Source: Cephalotus follicularis
Taxonomy: Eukaryota; Streptophyta; Magnoliopsida; Oxalidales; Cephalotaceae
DNA: 64,000 nucleotides
Reading direction: 5' to 3'
Assembly (NCBI GenBank): GCA_001972305.1
Contig: BDDD01001791.1
Coordinates: 186,001-250,000, forward strand
Shown: positions 24,852 through 34,613 of the stretch, in pieces
Numbering within the stretch: the first letter of the stretch is position 1
Layout: each line of letters opens with the position of its first letter
Notes under the pieces: generated by a model
Seen by the model: only the letters and a program-made list of their open reading frames with translations
The model's database searches: none
Told to the model about the DNA's origin: nothing
Program-made: the position numbers and the translations under genes

Positions 24852-24955
24852 GGGACTGTGATGATTAATTAGTGAAAGGTCTCGTTCGTCGTAATTGGCT
24901 ATCTATTTAGCCTTGCCGACCATACTGATATATCACCACCCATAACCTGAGTCCC
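24852..24955 (+). ncRNA. Box C/D snoRNA with 18S rRNA complementarity
   Basis: Ends form the stem GGGAC/GTCCC (24852-24856 with 24951-24955). Box C is GTGATGA (24858-24864) and box D is CTGA (24947-24950). The guide just upstream of box D, CACCACCCATA, is complementary to the 18S tract UAUGGGUGGUG; the fifth-nucleotide rule points to the U before GGG. A second CTGA at 24925-24928 follows CCTTGCCGACCATA, complementary to the 18S tract UAUGGUCGCAAGG except for one extra C. A third tract, AGGTCTCGTTCG (24877-24888), matches the 18S CGAACGAGACCU. The rRNA tracts are recalled from conserved 18S sequence. The gap between the two CTGA boxes is too short for an ordinary C' box. Confidence 0.82.
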
Positions 24956-25023
24956 TTCTTTTTAGATTTCTTCTTCATTTTTATTTTTTTTAATTATTTA
25001 AATTGCTTATATATTGTTTAGTT

Positions 25024-25113
25024 GATTGGCCGATGATTAAATTAATTTTAATTGACAAGCATATGTCTGAAACATCTATGTTGATTAATCTAATCTTCTC
25101 TATGAGGCCGATC
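25024..25113 (+). ncRNA. U27: Box C/D snoRNA, U27-like
   Basis: The 8-bp end stem GATTGGCC/GGCCGATC (25024-25031 with 25106-25113, one G-U pair) encloses a box C variant CCGATGA (25030-25036). Box D' CTGA (25067-25070) is preceded by TTGACAAGCATATG, complementary to the 5'-terminal 18S tract CAUAUGCUUGUC. Human U27 uses essentially the same guide, TGACAAGCATATGG before CTGA, to direct methylation of 18S A27; the spacing here selects the equivalent A. Box D is the non-canonical ATGA at 25102-25105. The deviating C and D boxes are the main doubt; guide and stem make the call likely. Confidence 0.8.
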
Positions 25114-25190
25114 TCTTTATTTATTTATTTTTAAAATTGTTTAATTAATCTTCTACATTTAAATAATTTGTAGGGTTCTTGTTTAAATTT

Positions 25191-25279
25191 GGGTCATGTG
25201 ATGATTTTATACGCATAGTTCAGATGATAATCTGTGATTATAACAAACAATTTAGTCTTTCGCTCCTATCTGATGACCC
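25191..25279 (+). ncRNA. Box C/D snoRNA with 25S rRNA complementarity
   Basis: Perfect end stem GGGTCA/TGACCC (25191-25196 with 25274-25279), box C GTGATGA (25198-25204), box D CTGA (25270-25273). The 18-nt guide TTAGTCTTTCGCTCCTAT directly upstream of box D pairs with the 25S tract AUAGGGGCGAAAGACUAA with one G-U pair. In the 5' half GCATAGTTCA is complementary to the 25S tract UGAACUAUGC, which lies roughly 100 nt upstream in the same domain and is the U18 target region in yeast. A C'-like GATGATAA follows. rRNA tracts are from memory of conserved 25S/28S sequence. I do not assign a family name. Confidence 0.85.
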
Positions 25280-25411
25280 TTAATATCCATATTTATTTTA
25301 ATTCAAATTCGTTATATACATTTATGGCTGTTATTGTTTTGATCCCATTTAAACTAACAATCAAAACAATGCAGTTTACTTTAGCTATCTTGTTTTGCTA
25401 TGGTTTTGGAA

Positions 25412-25507
25412 TTAGAGGTGATGATGATAATTGTTGTGATCCCAGCTCACTATGAGACCTTGTCAAGGTCCGGGAATTGACACTATCTACACACTTATCT
25501 GAGCTTT
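25412..25507 (+). ncRNA. U29: Box C/D snoRNA, U29-like
   Basis: Box C GTGATGA or the overlapping ATGATGA (25418-25427), guide CCCAGCTCACT, box D' ATGA (25452-25455) and box D CTGA (25499-25502). The guide is complementary to the 25S tract GUGAGCUGGG. Human U29 carries AGCTCACT followed by ATGA at the same relative place, with a similar distance to box D, so the match covers guide and architecture. A short perfect inverted repeat GACCTTG/CAAGGTC lies between D' and D. The end stem is weak (TAGAG with CTTTA), so the exact ends are approximate. Confidence 0.75.
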
Positions 25508-26126
25508 ATCTTTAGTTTTCTTTTTAGTGAGGTATTTAGTTTTATTATTATTTTTCTTAAGTGTAATTTATGTTTAATGAAAATTTCTTTGTTTTGATGT
25601 TTTTATTATGAATTTTTTAGTTGAGAGGTTTTTGAAATTAAACACTATCGGCTCGGTTTTGGGCATTTGACTATCTGTTTTAATATGTGGGTGATCTTAG
25701 GTACACATAAAATCTTTTTTTTATTTATTTATTTGATATAATCTTGGAGCCTCGTGTCTAACATTGAAGTCTTGAGTAACTCTCGTAAAAATACACAAAT
25801 AAAGAGATTGATTGAGTTTGCCAACAGACTAAAATGTAATGCTTACCTGTTAAATATGCATATATGAAAAGAGTGTCTTGAATCTTCAATGGTTAAGTAT
25901 TCTGTCCTGCGATGGCGAAGAAAAATAAAGTTACTTGCCTCTTTTCTTGCTCGAATTGTCATAATTTATTTCCTGATTAAGTAATTTTAATAGTAGATGC
26001 AAATGACAACAAATTCCATATTTGTAAGGATTGTCATCCTAATATTGAATATGATAAAAAAAAAATTGAACTCAATTGGGACTGAAACTTCTAAAATTAT
26101 TGTTAATGTAAGACTTAGGTGGATAT
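25508..26126. other. Spacer downstream of the snoRNA cluster
   Basis: AT-rich. I looked for a fifth C/D or H/ACA RNA and saw none with both boxes and an end stem. No coding segment. Confidence 0.5.
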
Positions 26127-26877
26127 AGAGCTAGTAATACAGATACTTGTATGTTGGACTTGACAAACTGGGACCTAAATGACGATAGTAGAATTGAAAA
26201 ATAGGTATTCGGTTAATCGCGAATATTTTTTAATCTAATATCTGTTAGACCTCTAATACCCGAAATTTTTATAATATAAAAGAATGACTGTTAGACTAAA
26301 CCGAATTGTTTAAAGGATAAATTTGGCTTAAATGGTATTAATATTGATATTTTGGCTTTAAATGTGTTATTGTTATTGGGTTAAATGTTATAAGTACAGG
26401 AAGGGAAGACTTGGGCCGAATTTGGCCCAAGGAAGAGGAAGTGATGTTGGGTTGAAATTGTGTTTAAAAAGGGGAGAAAAGGATGATGGCAGACCAATGC
26501 AAGAGCTAGTAATACAGATACTTGTATGTTGGACTTGACAAACTGGGACCTAAATGACGATATTAGAATTGAAAAATAGGTATTCGGTTAATCGGGAATA
26601 TTTCTTAATCTAATATCTGTTAGACCTCTAATACCCAAAATTTTTATAATATAAAAGAATGACTGTTAGACTAAACCGAATTGTTTAAAGGATAAATTTG
26701 GCTTAAATGGTATTAATATTGATATTTGGGCTTTAAATGTGTTATTGTTATTGGGTTAAATGTTATAAGTACAGGAAGGGAAGACTTGGGCCGAATTTGG
26801 CCCAAGGAAGAGGAAGTGATATTGGGTTGAAATTGTGTTTAAAAAGGGGAGAAAAGGATGATGGCAGACCAATGCAA
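26127..26877 (+). repeat. 375-bp tandem duplication across an LTR edge
   Basis: Two copies, about 26127-26502 and 26503-26877, nearly identical. Each contains roughly 125 bp of flanking DNA and the first 250 bp of the solo LTR beginning at 26252. The duplication therefore happened after LTR insertion. Confidence 0.9.
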
Positions 26878-29243
26878 ATTATCAGCCCAATTTAGTGAAG
26901 AAAATGATAGAATTATGTTGTGTATTCTAGAGTCTTCCTTGGCTGTCTATAAAAAAGAGAAAAGAGTGAATGCGATGGCTGCTGATAATTTGGGAAAGAA
27001 AGAGACAAGGAAGAATGGTTTAGTGAGCAAAGGAAGAAGAATCAGTGGAGGAAGGAGTCTAGTGTAAAGGCAGAGGAAAAATTCAAGAAGTTGAGCTGAG
27101 CGAAGGAAATTGTACAGCAGCCTCGTCGGATTCCATGTAGGATCTACTTCCTGCTCAGCCTTTATTGTCTGTGAGTATTGTTTATGAATTGTTATTGTTT
27201 ATGCTGGAATTAGAGAATGATAGGAATGATGCTTAAGTGTTATATGCATATATACGTACTGTGTGCCATGGTGTCACGCCTAAGCAATGGATCACGTACG
27301 CATATGCCATGCGCCCAAGTTAGCGCCTGACTACGCAAGTACCGAGCATGTCGTGCGTTACCATGTTACGCATCTGAGCATGCCAAGGGAGCATCCAAGC
27401 ATGGCTTCCATATGCCAACGTGTCGAGCATGCATCTCGGCATCCATGCGCTTGAACAGTGCGCTCACCGCATGACCGACGTGCCAAGCTCTCCATTGTAG
27501 ACGTCCTGAGCGTGCGTCCACCGCATGCCCGACGTCTCGAGCTCTCCACTATATGCGCACCAATCACGTAAGGTGTCGTCCACTGTCATGCAGTGGCGCC
27601 AAGCTCTCCACAGTGAATACCCGAGGAACCAAGCAGGCGTCTGAGCATGCATGGAAAGTGACCGAGTTCGCCATGCTATGCGTCCGAGTGTAGCATAACG
27701 CCGAGGTGCCATGTGCCGAGGTGCCATGGCGTCTAGGTGTGCCAACCATGGCATTCCACTGTCAAGGTGCCGAGGATGCCATTATGCCATGCTCCCGAGG
27801 TGGTATATGCCCTCGGTGCCATGCGCCGAGGTCTCCACTGTGAATGTGCCAACCTGCAGTGGCGCTGTACACTGCCTATCATGCATCCCAAGCATGCAAC
27901 GACGTTCGCCCGAACAGTGCAACCATAGCCTGCCATGCCATGCATCTGAGCTCACCTCTCCACAAGCATGCGTCCTAAGCATGCCATGTAATGTAACTGA
28001 GCTCACCACGCCATACAACCTGGGCATGCCAAGCATAACGCCTGAGCAGCGCCTTGCATGCGTCCCATGCATGTGAGAAATTCGCTATACCAGAGTTGGT
28101 ATATTTAATGATACCGAACATTAGTCTTTAGGAAGCTAGCATAATGAGTGAATGCAATACTATGGAAAGGATTAATGATTGTACTGTAGCTTAGTGCATT
28201 AAAGGCAGACCTTACAATGAATAGCAATGTAGTGTTATTGTATTGATAATGCACTGTTAGTATAATGTACTGTTAATATAGTGTAGTGGTAATGTAGTGT
28301 CAATGTAATGTACTGAATCACCACGAGATGAGCCCTGCGGGGATCACCATCCAGATGAGCCAGTAAGGCTAAATCTGAGATGACCTAATGGGTCACCAAC
28401 TTGAGCTGAACCAGGTGGGCACCGAGATAGCCGAGTGGATCACCGACTGAGATGAGTCATTGGATCACCAACTGAGATGAGCGAATGGATCACCAGCCGA
28501 GTTGAGCTGCGCTGATTGAATGACTGTTATTGTATAGTGTAATAGTGAATGTCTTTATTCCTCTCCTCTGCCTATAACGCTTAGAGCGCGTATATTGCTC
28601 TTCCTAAAGCTGAGGAACCCGGGGAATTGGTCTGTCTAAAATGAAATGTTATTTCTGTCCTGGCTCCTCTGCCTTTAACGTCTGGAGTGCGTTACCGCTT
28701 CTCCTTAAGCAGGGGATGCCGATGAAGGATTTATAATGACTGTCAATGATTGTAATGATTATGAATGAATAATTGTGCTGAATGGACTGTATGGATTGTA
28801 CCGTTATTGCATCTCTTATTTGCATTTGCATATACTTGCTGTATTTGCATTCCATAAATGCATGGTGGTAGTTCCTACACGACCAGTGGTCGTTGACCCA
28901 TTGCATTGAAATGTAATGGGTCAGGTATAGATGGAGTTTCGCAGCAAGCTGAGGATCGAAGCCCCGAGTGAGTCACCTCTCTCTCATTGCAGTTCGACGA
29001 CCCAAGTGTATAAAGATGAAATTGTATTTTATTCTATGACCTACTGGTCTGTGACAGAGTTTTTATGAACTGTATTGTATAACACTGGATTTATCCACAC
29101 AAGTGATATTTTATTGGGTTTATTCCGCATGCATTATTATATTGTTAAAAGTTTTTAATTTTTGTTGAATGTTAGTAAATGAATGATATTGTTAGTTACG
29201 TGTCAAACCTTGGGGGTTGACCCTTGGGGTTTGGGGCGTTACA
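26252..29243 (+). mobile_element. Solo LTR, family A, plus orientation
   Basis: Begins TCTAATACCCGAAATTTTTA (canonical TG changed to TC) and ends TTTGGGGCGTTACA. Flanking 5-mers AGACC (26247-26251) and AGGCC (29244-29248) look like a target-site duplication with one change. The same end sequences, inverted, bound the element at 29569-35657. No gag-pol lies on either side, so it is a solo LTR. It carries a GC-rich core at 27240-28075 with many GCATGC, CCGAGC and GCCAAGC words and a degenerate GATGAGC..GATCACC array at 28320-28510. Open frames in the GC-rich core occur on both strands and are compositional artefacts. Confidence 0.82.
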
Positions 29244-29568
29244 AGGCCTGAATCTTTTAGACCAGTTACCCGATTGTTACTTACTCGCTTGACTCATTAC
29301 CTATTTAGATAATTTAAATAGTGTTTAGTTTTCTTGTTATGTTTTATAATTTATTTTGAGTATCATGTTTCTTTTATGAATTTAAATAAAAAAATTATTC
29401 TTTGTATTATATTTTAGAATTTTTTTTATGATTTTTAAGAAATATTCGTTAACGTGTTTAAATAAATAGGTCGGATATGGATTCAGAAAAATATCCGTTT
29501 AAACGCAAATAATTTTGTATTTTGTATTCATTAAACTCAAACACGATGAATCCGAATTTAAACCTATA
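29244..29568. other. AT-rich spacer between the two family A LTRs
   Basis: About 325 bp of ordinary AT-rich sequence lies between the two oppositely oriented solo LTRs, including the target duplications on each side. No gene seen. Confidence 0.6.
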
Positions 29569-30336
29569 TGTAACGCCCCAAAACCCAAGGGTCAACCCCC
29601 AAGGTTTGACACGCTACGAACAGTACCATTCATTTACAATTTAGCGGAATAAATAAAAACTTTCAACAATATAATAATGCATGCGGAATAATTCCAATAA
29701 ATAATCACTTGTGTGGATATTACCCAATATTATACAATACTGTTCATAAAAGCTCTGCCACAAGTCGGCAGGTCTGAAATATAATATTCAAAATAAGTCG
29801 GTCGTCGATCTGCTGTGGAGGAGACTCACCCGGGGCTTCAGTCCTCGGCTAGCTGCGAAGCTTCACCTGTACCTGACCCATTACATTAAAATGCAATGGG
29901 TCAGCGACCTCTGGTCGTGTAGGAACTACAATCCACTCATGTATGGAGATGCAGATGTAACAAGCAGTATGCAATGTAATGAGATGCAATAATAACGGTA
30001 CAGTATGGCACTTCATTCATTCGCTACTAGCAATCAATAACAGTACGATCCATTCCTTATCATTTCTTAACAGTCATTCGCAATCATTAACCGTTATAAT
30101 AAATCCTTCCTCGGCATCCCCTACTAAAGGAGGAGCAATAACGCACTCCAGACGTTAAGGCAGAGGAGCAGAGACAGAAATGATCATTTCATTTTAGGCA
30201 GACTGGTTCCTCGGATTCCTCAGCTGTGGGAAGAGCAATATATGCGCTCTAGGCGTTATAGGCAGAGGAGAGGAACATAACCAGTATCAGTAACAGTCAT
30301 TTAGTACAATAATAACATTAACAGTAACAGTCAGTG

Positions 30337-30534
30337 TGGCTCATCTCGGTCAGTGATCCGTCGGCTCATCTCGGTTGGTGATCCGTCGACTCATCTCTGT
30401 TGGTGATCCGTCGGCTCATCTCGGTCGGTGATCCATTGGGCTATCTCGGTGATCCCCCAGGCTCATCTCGAAGATATCCTTACCGGCTCATCTCGGTCGG
30501 TGATCCCGTAGGCTCATCTCGGTTGGTGATCCGG
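30337..30534 (+). repeat. Tandem array of about 25 bp inside the solo LTR
   Basis: About eight copies of GGCTCATCTCGGTTGGTGAT followed by CCGTC, some truncated or diverged. The plus-oriented LTR has a decayed version in reverse complement at 28320-28510, so the array is part of the LTR family. Confidence 0.85.
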
Positions 30535-31951
30535 TATAGTACAGTAACATTGACACTACATTTACTACGTTGACATTTATAATACTACAATAACATTAAT
30601 CATAGGGTCTGCCTTCATTACCACATTAAACCATATTTCCTATTTAAGTCATTACACATTTTATTATTATAACCCTACCTTTGATTTCCATTTACTAACC
30701 CATACACTATAATGTATATTGCCCAAAAGCTAGGCCCAAGTTAACCTTACTCACTTGGTGGAGTCCAAGCAACTGAGAAGAGGCCCAGCAATTGCAAAGC
30801 CCAACATTTAAATGAGCGGCATTGGCGCCACGCGCTACTTATTCAATGAAACGCACCTCTCTCTCTTCCTCACTATGTTTGTCCTGCATGCATGCTTCCA
30901 AGACGTCACATGTTGGCACCAGGCTCATCTTCGTCATTATACATCTCTGATCCATGGCACGCGAGGCTGCTCGTTTGGGACGTGTGACAGTGGACAAGTG
31001 TGTCTCCTGCACTTGGTCCTCGGGAGTTTGGCACCGTTAGCAGAGGACGAGCTTCATGGCGCAGGTTGACTATGGTGCTATGTTCTGGCGCTTCCTCGGG
31101 CAGAACAGAGGAGAGTGCAAGGGCGCCTTTGTGAAGAGCTCCGGCGCTGTGCCACGCTTGGGACGCATGGCCTGGCTTCCCAGGACACATGAGACCGGTG
31201 CGTCTCCAATGCTACTACAGAGAGCGAGGCGCATGGCAGGGGACAAGGACGTCCTCTGTGCATGGTGTCCTCGGCGTTTCCCACAAATGCGTCCTCTGCA
31301 CTTGTCCTCAGGCGGTGGCATCTCGGCAGGTAACCTCAGTACCACGAGTATTTCTCCACGGCATTTCACCTCGGCACGTGGATCCCTGGCGCATGGCCAT
31401 CTCGGCTCATAGCAGGGGATGACGCGCTCGGGTGCGAGGTAGGGGATGGTTTAGCACCATGTCAGAGGACGACAGAAGCACGTGGCGCATGCTCGGGAAG
31501 CATGGCTCCTCTTCCCTTGGCGCAATGTGTTCTTCAGCACCTCAGCACAACGGGCATCTCGGCTCATTGATTCCTCTGCTCAAGTCCATCTCAACGCATG
31601 GTGAAGGATGCGTAGCAGAGGATGGCCTAGCACTTCACAGTGTATGGCCTAGATGGATCCTCAGCGTTTGGCCATCTCGGCTCATGGAAGAGTACGGCGC
31701 GCTTGGTTGCAAGGCAGATCATGGCTTAACATGCGTTACAAGGCTTGGCAGAGAAGAGCCATATAAGAGTGGAGAGCTCTGGATGTCGCAGCAAGCTTAA
31801 ACGCATGCAGAGGACAGCGCTCTTGGTGGAGGAACGCTTGGCGTGCGTTTCATGCTCCTCAGCACCTCGTCGTACCACCAGACGTATACGTGGCACACCT
31901 CGGACACCTGTCAGAGGAATGCCATGGCTGCCTCCTCGGACACAAGGCAAT

Positions 31952-34613
31952 TGTAACAGCCGGTATTTTCCTGGATGTAATATTTTGATTTATGATGTAA
32001 TCATTAATCTTGATTTAATGAGAATGTTGAGTTTTGAGCCCAAAAGATGCTTGCAAACCCTATTTATAGACTTGGAAATGGAATGTGTATGTTGAAGCTT
32101 GAAACGGCGCTGTCTTGGGATGAAGACATCGACGTCTTTTAGAAAGGCGTCGACGCCTTTGGGGTTTGAGATACACGTGAATGCATGGGCATACACGTCG
32201 ACTTTGGGAAGAGGCATCGACACCTTCTTACGAATGGAGAAAAGGCATCGACGTCCAAGGAAAGACGTCGACGCCTTTGTATGAATGGCCAGCACGTTCT
32301 TCGTCGGCAGAGTAACGTGCAGAGAGATTTGTTTAGAGGCTTTACCTAACGCCTTTGCGAGTGATTTGTGACGTGTTGTGCATGTTGGTATGTTGCCAGG
32401 AATGCCCAGAACATGCCCTCACATGGGACATGCAAGGAATCCTCACCTACAACATGCAAAGGAAAGAAATATACAAAAGAAATACAGGAAGGGGGTAGGT
32501 AGAAGAGAGTGTGAACGTAGCCATCAAATGCCAGGAGAGGAATGTCGGGGGGGAGCAATCTGCATAAGAATCACCCTCCCCACTTATCTCTCTCGTTTTA
32601 TAACACCAGAAGAGGGAGAGAGAGTAAAACAGTGTGTATTCCACCATTGTTGAGCTTGGAGCTTGGACCTTGGAGCTACTGGTGTAGCTACGGACGGACC
32701 TAGAGGGGCTGCTATGACTTCGTGGAATACTAAAAGAGGTGAACTTTCGGCTTCTAACTTGAAGCCAAAGGTAGGGGAAAGCCATACTGTAATATTGAGT
32801 TTGACATTAATGCATGGTTTGTGATTTTGGATGTATAATATGCATGATTCTTGTACTGGTTTTGTTACTGGATTGATGCCATGATATGCTAGATATGTTT
32901 GGAGTATCTGCATGTTGGTTTGTTGTTATGAAAACCTATTATTATGCATGATTATGGGTTATTGAGGCCACTATTTGATGAGTCGTGAGGTAGAAGACGA
33001 CTACTGTTGAAAAGACATCGACGCCTTTAGTTGAACATCGACGTCTTTTAGGGTTTTGCCTCGTTACTGATTGAGAGGGATCGACGTCTTTGCAAGGACA
33101 TCGACGCCCTAGACCACTTACCTGGATTATGACGAAAAAGACATCGACGCCTAAAAGTTCCTACTTTAACGCGTCGACGCCATTTCATGATGCACTGTCG
33201 TTTTGAGGTTCCTTCTGTAGAAGATCACGCTGACTTTGAGGCTTGAACATCGACGCCTGACACGAATGACATCGACGCCTTTGGGAAAGACGTCGACGTC
33301 TTTTGTTACTGTTTGGAGCTTTCTTCATCAAATGATACGGAATGATCCCGATTCCTATTTGGGTGCATTTGAGCATATGTATGCATTGAATATGCACTGT
33401 TTACTGCCTGATTGTGTACCGTTTATGTGTTGATTATGATTTCTAATTTGTTGATACTTTAGAAATGCATATATGAGCTCGGAATAAGATATTTTGAGCA
33501 CGAAAATATGTATTGATCCAATAACGTATTTTCAACCGAACGGATAACGATTTACACTACTGAAACTGTTACTGATATTTTCTACTGAAAATACTTATTT
33601 TCAAATGTTGTCAATTTTGGAAACATTTTGGAAAATAACTGCCTGTTATTGATCAAATCGATCATTACTGTTTACTGTACTGTTACTGTTTGAATTCACT
33701 GTTTGCTCTGTGAATTGCTTGTGACTGTGTTTGAGCTGCTAGTTGCGTGGCGGAGGTTGCCAATGATGACTAGTGGTAGGGTCGGACCTAGGGGCCAGGA
33801 GTATGGCTAGGTGACTCACTGTACTGTTGCCTCGCTCGGTTGCCCGATGTGGGGATCGTAGTGGGAGTGTAGCGTGGGGCCAGGAGTTGGCGGCGCTATA
33901 ACTGTTATTGTGGTCCTATGTGGACATACTGCCTGTTGTGGTCCTATGTGTACATACTGTACTGTACTGTTTACTGGTCCTTTACGGACATTACTGTGAT
34001 TGTTAACGTGGCCCTGACCGGGTTACTACTGCACTGATACTGTACACCTATATTTCTTATATATGTAACACTGATATTTCACTGTACTGATATACGTATT
34101 TTCATATATGTATAAACTGGGCCTCCACTGCACTGCATCATTTATGCATTCATATCATGACATGCATTATGTTGATCCCGATTTACTGTTATGACTTAGC
34201 CGAGTGAGGACAAAGGCTAACCCCCTACCTTGCAGATTGATGCAGTGGACATATGGATCGGCATGGACGAAGATCAAGTTGTTATATTTTGATCTTGTTA
34301 TCTTACTGTTTTGTTAACCTTTGTGGGTTATGGTTTTTGGATATACCATTGTGATGGTATTGTTTTTGAAGGAACATTGTATGGTACTATATTTTCACGC
34401 TCCGTTTTATGGGCGATTAACTTTTATGACCTGTATTTGTGTAGCGTGCGGTATGGGACGCACGTTACGTGTTGACAGCTTATGTTCTTTTATGCTTCCG
34501 CGACTGTTGTACTTTGTAAAGTTTTAAATTTATATGGTTTTTGCATGAGCTGTATTTTACGTTAATTGCCTTTACCGCTTTAATGCTGCGTTTTTTGTAA
34601 ACGGGGTGTGACA
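31952..34613 (+). mobile_element. Nested solo LTR, family B (2,662 bp)
   Basis: Begins TGTAACAGCCGGTATTTTCC and ends ACGGGGTGTGACA. Flanking 5-mers GCAAT (31947-31951) and GTAAT (34614-34618) are a target duplication with one difference. It sits inside the minus-oriented family A LTR, so it is the younger insertion. No internal retrotransposon domain exists, so it is also a solo LTR. It contains an array of GTCGAC-type palindromes (32124-32275 and 33003-33302) and CTGTACTGTTACTG-type repeats around 33660-34090. Confidence 0.85.
32124..33302 (+). repeat. Dispersed palindromic ACATCGACGCCTTT motif array
   Basis: Some fifteen copies of (A/G)(C/T)RTCGACGYCTTT occur in two clusters, 32124-32275 and 33003-33302, spaced irregularly by about 15-45 bp. 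The core GTCGAC or ATCGACGTC is palindromic or nearly so. The copies are short and separated by unrelated spacer, so this is neither a microsatellite nor a long tandem repeat. Confidence 0.8.

Noticed and set aside
25234-25455. 73-codon plus-strand ORF
   Set aside because: It overlaps two snoRNAs and the spacer between them; no ATG-driven protein signature.
27358-28076. Many overlapping ORFs on both strands (up to 121 codons)
   Set aside because: They lie in the GC-rich, GCATGC-word core of a solo LTR, overlap in opposite frames and have no domain-like composition; stop codons are simply rare there.
28320-28510. Possible protein-binding operator array (GATGAGC..GATCACC)
   Set aside because: It is the decayed counterpart of the 30337-30534 minisatellite of the same LTR family, so it is reported as part of the LTR.
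30812-31950. ORFs of 74 to 122 codons within the minus-oriented LTR
   Set aside because: Same GC-rich LTR core as the other copy, no retroviral motifs, and both strands are open.
32124-33302. CRISPR-like array of short repeats
   Set aside because: Repeats are only about 12-14 bp, variable and irregularly spaced, inside a plant LTR; there is no cas gene and the host is a eukaryote.
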